NCBI RefSeq assembly: GCF_017255415.1
Contig: NZ_JAFJZZ010000001.1
Span: 1,116,001-1,180,000, forward strand
DNA: 64,000 nt
Direction of reading: 5' to 3'
Source: Clostridium aminobutyricum
GTDB lineage: Bacteria > Bacillota > Clostridia > Peptostreptococcales > Anaerovoracaceae
Shown: piece after piece, positions 59,524-64,000 of the stretch
How positions within the stretch are numbered: position 1 is the stretch's first letter
Layout: every line of letters begins with the position of its first letter
Translations under genes and position numbers: made by a program
The notes under the pieces: model-generated
Seen by the model: only the letters and a program-made list of their open reading frames with translations
What the model was told of the DNA's origin: nothing
Database searches by the model: none

Positions 59524-61194
59524 TTATTTTAATAATCGATGTAACCCCATTAAATCTATCTTCCCATACCCCCATTTTGGATTTGGATACTTCATATACA
59601 TATTTCTTTGTGCTGACTGAATCAACAATTTTTTTATATCATATCCTTTTATATCGGTATTGTGTCCTTTTATGACCGCCCACTCCAATACCATAGCCAC
59701 CACCCCTGATGCATATGCAGCGGCTGCTCCTGTTCCGGAAGCAGAGCCATAACTATTCCCTAAAGTCGGGCAAATCATGTTGACTCCCGGTGCCGCTAAA
59801 TCCGGTTTCACAAAATTTGTCCTGCTATACCCTAAGCTTGAAAAATCTGCAAGCTCTCCACTGTCGGGGTCATATGCGGTTATCGTCATAGGCTCCTGCG
59901 AATTTCCCGGAGAGGTAATCGTTACATTCGGACAAGAATTTAAGAAATAAGTCTCATTCGAAATAAAATGATCTCCCGGCAGCCATACATTGAACCTAGT
60001 TTGTATATACATTTTGTTATATACTCTGAATTTCCAGTTTCCTTCCCGAGGGTTCAAAAAACGCACCCATATGACTTGATCTCCCGTCTCTCCGTCCGCC
60101 ATGAGATTATTGATCCATACTACCGTTTTTTCATCAAGGGTATGCTCCGCACATTGCATGATTCCCATACTAAGCTCCGATATATATTCTCCGGTAGGGG
60201 AAGTAATATCAATAGCCACTTGACCCGGAGCTGTTGTCCATAACTCTATACTGAATCCCTTGTCCTGTTCACTAACTTTCAGATTAAATCTCGTAAATCC
60301 TTGGTTTTCCATTATATTTCCCTGGTAATGACGTCTTTGATTTCCTTCATTTCCCGCAGATATTACAACCGCCATTCGGGGTCTTTGAGTGATGAGGGTA
60401 AGATAGGTACTTAATGCCCCGTGTCCGTCATGCCCTCCTTTATTGCTTCCAAGCGCAACACATAGTACCAATGGACGTTTTAATTTTTCAGCAACCGATA
60501 TCGCATAACTTATGCCAAGCATGATATCGGAATCTTGGTAACAAACTTCATCCGGCGGGACTAAAAAAACGTCTCGATTCAATTGTTTTGCTTGTTTTAA
60601 CTTTACGACAACCAATTCTGCCTTCGGCACAACGCCGCAAAAATTTTCTTTAGGATTCTCATTTCCTGCAATAATACCTGCTAACATTGTGCCATACCCC
60701 AATTCATCCGTAGTAGGAACAACGGATAGAGGATATGGATCTTGCAATGCAAGATTCAGCATTTGCTTTGTGTATTCCGTACCATAATTATATCCTTCCG
60801 GTGGATTTCCGCCATCATTTATGGTTTGATCCCATATAGAAATGATTCGAGAGGTATTATCTATATTTAAAAATGCCTGATGCTGATATTCTATTCCGCT
60901 ATCAACAATTCCAACCAAAACATCTTGACCTGAATAATCAAAATCGAGGCGCGTTAAATAATGAAGAACGTCAATTTTCCTCAAACTAATAATTGATTCA
61001 GGAAAAAACAGAGATTGAAACGCATAATAGGGATAATTTTTAAATGCGCATCTATCCGTGTATGGATTTTGAACATGCATGATAGAATGTCTTGTATTTA
61101 CGGGAGTGACATTGTCTCCTTCTTTCTTAAAGTTTATCTTTGAATTTTCGAGCAATAAATCCAAGTAATCTTCACTTAGTATCTTATTAACCAC
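59524..61194 (-). CDS. Csp-family subtilisin-like pseudoprotease (spore germination)
   Basis: A 556-residue S8-family protein with an N-terminal prodomain (~1-85) and a jellyroll-like insertion (~300-430), the architecture of clostridial Csp proteins. Catalytic Asp98 (GIVDSGIEY) is kept and Asn282 (SAGNEG) is present. The His position reads LGYGTMLAG (Tyr167 instead of His) and the Ser position SGTGAAAAY (Gly489). Without His and Ser it should not cleave. C. difficile CspC, a germinant-sensing pseudoprotease, has the same Ser-to-Gly change. A GTG start at 61194 follows GGGAGGAAG; an ATG at 61212 lacks a site. Confidence 0.88.
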   Translation of the reverse strand: MVNKILSEDYLDLLLENSKINFKKEGDNVTPVNTRHSIMHVQNPYTDRCAFKNYPYYAFQSLFFPESIISLRKIDVLHYLTRLDFDYSGQDVLVGIVDSGIEYQHQAFLNIDNTSRIISIWDQTINDGGNPPEGYNYGTEYTKQMLNLALQDPYPLSVVPTTDELGYGTMLAGIIAGNENPKENFCGVVPKAELVVVKLKQAKQLNRDVFLVPPDEVCYQDSDIMLGISYAISVAEKLKRPLVLCVALGSNKGGHDGHGALSTYLTLITQRPRMAVVISAGNEGNQRRHYQGNIMENQGFTRFNLKVSEQDKGFSIELWTTAPGQVAIDITSPTGEYISELSMGIMQCAEHTLDEKTVVWINNLMADGETGDQVIWVRFLNPREGNWKFRVYNKMYIQTRFNVWLPGDHFISNETYFLNSCPNVTITSPGNSQEPMTITAYDPDSGELADFSSLGYSRTNFVKPDLAAPGVNMICPTLGNSYGSASGTGAAAAYASGVVAMVLEWAVIKGHNTDIKGYDIKKLLIQSAQRNMYMKYPNPKWGYGKIDLMGLHRLLK

Positions 61195-61347
61195 AAAAAC
61201 TTCCTCCCTCATATACTGATATTAATCACCTTATCCAGTATATGAACAGCGAAGTTATTACATACCGTTATTATCTGAAACCTTTTCGCTCAAACTTTGA
61301 AGAGATTTCAAAGAATTTTTATCCTTTATAGGACAAAAGTCATTTTA

Positions 61348-61392
61348 TTCGCCTCCGAATCGCTTCGTTCCCAGCTGTCTGTTTTTTCATTG
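61348..61392 (-). repeat. Partial copy of the 79-bp hairpin repeat
   Basis: The 45-base minus-strand stretch from 61392 to 61348 matches 30828-30872 with about 39 identities by eye (CAATGAAAAAAC, GACAGC, GGGA, AGCGA, TCGGAG shared). Only the first half of the unit is present. Confidence 0.65.
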
Positions 61393-61402
61393 AATTCACT
61401 AA

Positions 61403-61426
61403 AAAAGGCATCCAAAGATGCCTTTT
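61403..61426. terminator. Hairpin in the gap upstream of csp
   Basis: AAAAGGCATC (61403-61412), CAAA, GATGCCTTTT (61417-61426): perfect stem with flanking A/T. The gap 61195-61692 contains otherwise only the repeat copy and AT-rich DNA with the promoters of the flanking divergent genes; no gene is seen. Confidence 0.65.
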
Positions 61427-61692
61427 ACAGAGTATAGAAGAGTGATATGTATATATGTTAATTTATTATGAATTTAGCAATTCCTTCCTCCCATAGACCG
61501 GATGGCTGAGGTGATTTGTAAGTTAATTATTTTACCTCACTATTAATATTATTAATTATATTACATAATCACAATTTTTTCAATTTTTTTACTATTAAAA
61601 GTTGATTTTTTATTTATTTTTGCTTGGCTTATCAAGTTTTCAGAAAATACGGTCGATATAATAAAATATAAAGAAACAGGGAGGTTTTTATA

Positions 61693-62349
61693 ATGAATAT
61701 TAATGGAGTAAATTCTTATTACAAGCAAACATTCCAAAATAGTTCTGCAACTTCAGGGGCGGAGAAATCGGAACAGCTTGAAACGAAAATAACCAGTGGA
61801 AACAAGGATACTATCGAAATTTCTGCCAATCAGGTGAATGAAGGGAAAAACGCATATAAGCTGACGGATCAATCCAATTCAACCTATACACAAAACATTG
61901 AGACGCTGAAATCTGAGTATGACAGGCAAGTAAAGGATTTCAAAGACATGCTCCGAAAGATGATTGCGCAACAAAGTACCATAAACGGAGGTGTAACTGA
62001 AACTCATTTTAATTTTTCTTTTGGCGTAAACCTCGATATTCAGTACAGTTCTTCAAACACACAGACTTCTGATTCCCTGTCCGGTTTTGGGGAAGATGAT
62101 TATTGGGGAGCAGAACAAACAGCCAACCGAATTTTTGATTTTGCGGTTTCCCTTGCAGGCGATAACGATGAATTGTTATCAACGCTTAGAGATTCGGTAA
62201 AAGAGGGATTTAATCAAGTAGAAAAATTATTCGGGGGAGCGGGAAAACTTCCTTCGGTTTGTTATGACACACTGGATAGGATCAATGAACTTTTTGATCA
62301 AAGGCTACAAAAACAGGATACGAATGCTCAAGGGAAATCTGAAATATAA
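61693..62349 (+). CDS. Hypothetical protein, DUF5610-like C-terminal region
   Basis: A 218-residue protein with no signal peptide or membrane helix and a Ser/Thr/Asn/Gln-rich N-terminal half (MNINGVNSYYKQTFQNSS). A short helical/charged stretch (~65-95) leads to a C-terminal domain: DDYWGAEQTANRIFDFAVSL, LRDSVKEGFNQVEKLFGGAG and CYDTLDRINELFD. This pattern resembles DUF5610 proteins of unknown function; MNIN-type starts also occur on flagellar-associated or secreted proteins. GGGAGG precedes the ATG. Monocistronic. Confidence 0.7.
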   Translation: MNINGVNSYYKQTFQNSSATSGAEKSEQLETKITSGNKDTIEISANQVNEGKNAYKLTDQSNSTYTQNIETLKSEYDRQVKDFKDMLRKMIAQQSTINGGVTETHFNFSFGVNLDIQYSSSNTQTSDSLSGFGEDDYWGAEQTANRIFDFAVSLAGDNDELLSTLRDSVKEGFNQVEKLFGGAGKLPSVCYDTLDRINELFDQRLQKQDTNAQGKSEI

Positions 62350-62360
62350 TCATTGCAAAA

Positions 62361-62400
62361 AGGGATGCTTCAAATGAATATATCATTTTAAGACATCCCT
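62361..62400. terminator. Terminator between DUF5610-like gene and arcC
   Basis: AGGGATG (62361-62367) pairs with CATCCCT (62394-62400), inner AAATGA/TCATTT; can serve both converging genes. Confidence 0.65.
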
Positions 62401-62426
62401 AATCAATTTTTTTCTAAGCGACTTTA

Positions 62427-63386
62427 CTAAGCAAATGTAATGACTGTACCTTTGTCATTTTCCAGAGCTTCAACTGCGTTATCCAGAGAAGTAATGATCG
62501 CCTTTTTCGTTGGATTTGCGCGGACAAACTTCATGGCTGCCTGCACTTTAGGAAGCATGCTTCCCGGTGCAAATTGTCCCTCTTCCACATATCTGGAGGC
62601 TTCATTCAAATCCATTTTGGACAGATTTTGCTGATTTGGTTTATTAAAATTAATAGCCACCATTTCAACTTCTGTTAATATCATCAAAATATCGGCTTCC
62701 ACTTGTTCCGCGAGCAGTTCTGCAGCAAAATCTTTATCGATAACTGCTGCAACTCCTTTTAGTACGCCATTATCTTTTTCAATGACAGGGATCCCTCCTC
62801 CACCGCACGTAATCACAACCGTAGAGTCCCATAGCTGCTTCACAGCTGATATTTCAACGATTTTTCGAGGTATCGGAGAAGCTACTACTCTGCGCCATCC
62901 TCTTCCTGCATCTTCTTTCATGGTAAAGCCCTTCTCCTTTTCAAGAGTTCTGGCTTCTTCTTCCGTGTAAAAGGGCCCGATCGGCTTAGTTGGGTTTCGG
63001 AAAGCAGGGTCCTCTTCCTCTACAATCATCTGTGTTGCAACCGTTACAACAGGGATATTGCGATTTCTTTTATTGAGTGCATACTTCAGCGATTGCTGAA
63101 GGTGATAGCCGATATATCCCTGTGACATAGCGCCGCAAACGTCAAACGGCATGACCGGCGTTACATCCTTTGCCGTTTCGGAAGCAAGCAAAATTCTGCC
63201 TACCTGCGGACCGTTTCCATGCACCACCGCGATTTCATATCCTTTTGTACTGATTTCTGCAATATATTCACTGGTTTTACGAACTACTTCCAGTTGAGCG
63301 TCTGCCGTAGCGGCCCCATTCCCCGATTGTAAGGCATTACCGCCCAGCGCAATTACTATTTTTTTAGGTCGTTCTGCTTTTATCAT
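62427..63386 (-). CDS. arcC: Carbamate kinase
   Basis: A 319-residue enzyme making ATP from carbamoyl phosphate and ADP in the arginine deiminase pathway. Marks: IVIALGGNAL at the start, VHGNGPQVG, QGYIGYHLQQSL, VVASPIPRKIVE, and GGGGIPV with VIDKDFAAE. Length is typical. It follows arcA directly with a 45-bp gap; ornithine carbamoyltransferase (arcB) is not between them as is usual. Confidence 0.97.
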   Translation of the reverse strand: MIKAERPKKIVIALGGNALQSGNGAATADAQLEVVRKTSEYIAEISTKGYEIAVVHGNGPQVGRILLASETAKDVTPVMPFDVCGAMSQGYIGYHLQQSLKYALNKRNRNIPVVTVATQMIVEEEDPAFRNPTKPIGPFYTEEEARTLEKEKGFTMKEDAGRGWRRVVASPIPRKIVEISAVKQLWDSTVVITCGGGGIPVIEKDNGVLKGVAAVIDKDFAAELLAEQVEADILMILTEVEMVAINFNKPNQQNLSKMDLNEASRYVEEGQFAPGSMLPKVQAAMKFVRANPTKKAIITSLDNAVEALENDKGTVITFA

Positions 63387-63431
63387 TTTATCTTATCTCC
63401 TATCCTATAGTAAGGTCAGTATATTTAAAAA

Positions 63432-64000
63432 TTAAAAATCATCACGATTAATCGGACACGACATACATCTTGGGCCCCCTCTTCCTCTTGACAATTCAGA
63501 AGATGGGATTGTTAATACCTTTATTCCTTTTTGATCCAACAAATCGTTGGTTACATAGTTTCTTTCGTACGTTACAACCGTTCCCGGAGCAATCGCCAGC
63601 GTATTGGAGCCGTCATTCCATTGCTCACGCTGCGCTGCCATTTTATCGGTTCCTCCACAACGGATTAATTCGACTGCCGGTAACTTCAACTCTGCTTTCA
63701 AAATATGGACCAGCTGTTCCTGCATGCTGGAAAAATGTGATTTTCCGTCTTTGTCGAGTGTGATCTCAAAAATTTGCAGCGGTCCTTCTATTTCGGGATG
63801 AATGGTGAATTTGTCAACATCCACCATAGTAAATACGGTATCCAGATGCATAAACGCACGGCATTTAGGAATATCAAAGACCAAAACCTTTGTAAACGAA
63901 GACTTGTTAAGCATATTTTCTGCGAAACGTTCGATTGCCGGCACTGTTGTTCTCTGGCTTAATCCGATGGCTACAATTTCTTTTGAGAGCACCAAAACGT
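63432..64000 (-). CDS. arcA: Arginine deiminase, C-terminal part (5' end outside window)
   Basis: The frame enters from the right edge (VLVLSKEIVAIGLSQRT) and ends at 63432; ~189 residues are visible. Catalytic His region: FMHLDTVFT, and nucleophile Cys near the end in RGRGGPRCMSCPINR. The enzyme hydrolyses arginine to citrulline and ammonia. The last residues CMSCPI have a second Cys where many enzymes have Met. Transcribed toward arcC, so they form an arginine-fermentation operon. Confidence 0.95.
   Translation of the reverse strand, partial: VLVLSKEIVAIGLSQRTTVPAIERFAENMLNKSSFTKVLVFDIPKCRAFMHLDTVFTMVDVDKFTIHPEIEGPLQIFEITLDKDGKSHFSSMQEQLVHILKAELKLPAVELIRCGGTDKMAAQREQWNDGSNTLAIAPGTVVTYERNYVTNDLLDQKGIKVLTIPSSELSRGRGGPRCMSCPINRDDF

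Noticed and set aside
1-64000. tRNA, rRNA, transposase or prophage genes
   Set aside because: None recognised by reading either strand; the repeats found have no associated transposase.

Overview
The window looks like chromosomal DNA of a low-GC, endospore-forming anaerobic member of the Clostridia (Bacillota). Evidence: sigE, sigG, spoIIGA, a YlmC/YmxH gene and a germination-type Csp protein; strict-anaerobe enzymes (hybrid cluster protein, rubredoxin, a glycyl radical enzyme); type III glutamine synthetase; GatCAB-dependent tRNA amidation. A Peptostreptococcales / Anaerovoracaceae-like lineage is my guess only. No tRNA, rRNA, CRISPR, transposase or phage genes were seen.

Layout. 1-4.0 kb: broken-off FrhB-type ferredoxin protein, a tiny zinc ribbon, then rubredoxin-hcp and a 3-hydroxyacyl-CoA dehydrogenase. 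4.0-4.45 kb: AT-rich gap with a cluster of DnaA boxes. 4.4-9.7 kb: ndk, a polar amino acid ABC importer, a ZIP metal transporter and small proteins. 9.7-15.2 kb: pentapeptide-repeat protein, two CheX-type proteins (one fused to a receiver) and a membrane GGDEF-EAL protein. 15.4-25 kb: PIN-PhoH, nucleotidase, PBP, DUF1015, cmk, nrdR, ymxH, a trigger-factor-like lipoprotein and sigG. 25-30.3 kb: gatC-gatA followed by one continuous gatB-aspS fusion. 30.3-34 kb: glnN behind two promoter/terminator modules and a hairpin tandem repeat, followed by an ANTAR regulator. 34-36 kb: ABC-F gene with leader peptide and attenuator. 36-43.7 kb: a pentitol (xylitol-like) uptake and catabolism locus with a ROK repressor. 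43.8-46.7 kb: spoIIGA-sigE and infC-rpmI-rplT. 46.9-54.2 kb: a sigma-54 regulator, its enhancer sites and -24/-12 promoter, a SauS-type acylating aldehyde dehydrogenase, a Tpa-type aminotransferase, and a CutC-like glycyl radical enzyme with no activase beside it. 54.3-59.3 kb: lexA, MoxR/VWA pair, split LysO, cell-wall amidase. 59.5-61.2 kb: Csp-family subtilisin lacking catalytic His and Ser. 61.7-64 kb: unknown protein, arcC and the 3' part of arcA.

How the parts fit. Most of the material is housekeeping, sporulation and amino-acid or nitrogen metabolism. Several points stand out. (1) The GatB-AspRS fusion would physically join the two steps of Asn-tRNA(Asn) synthesis. (2) The sigma-54 locus points to oxidation of taurine or a similar amino compound to an acyl-CoA, with a separately transcribed choline-lyase-like enzyme next to it. 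(3) Nitrogen assimilation appears controlled by RNA antitermination (hexaloop hairpins plus ANTAR protein). (4) The Csp protein looks like a pseudoprotease germination receptor. (5) Two families of dispersed intergenic repeats recur in the window: a hairpin repeat (18.2, 30.8-31.2, 61.35 kb) and a promoter-proximal element (7.4, 24.0 kb).

All comparisons with known families are from memory; no database search was run.
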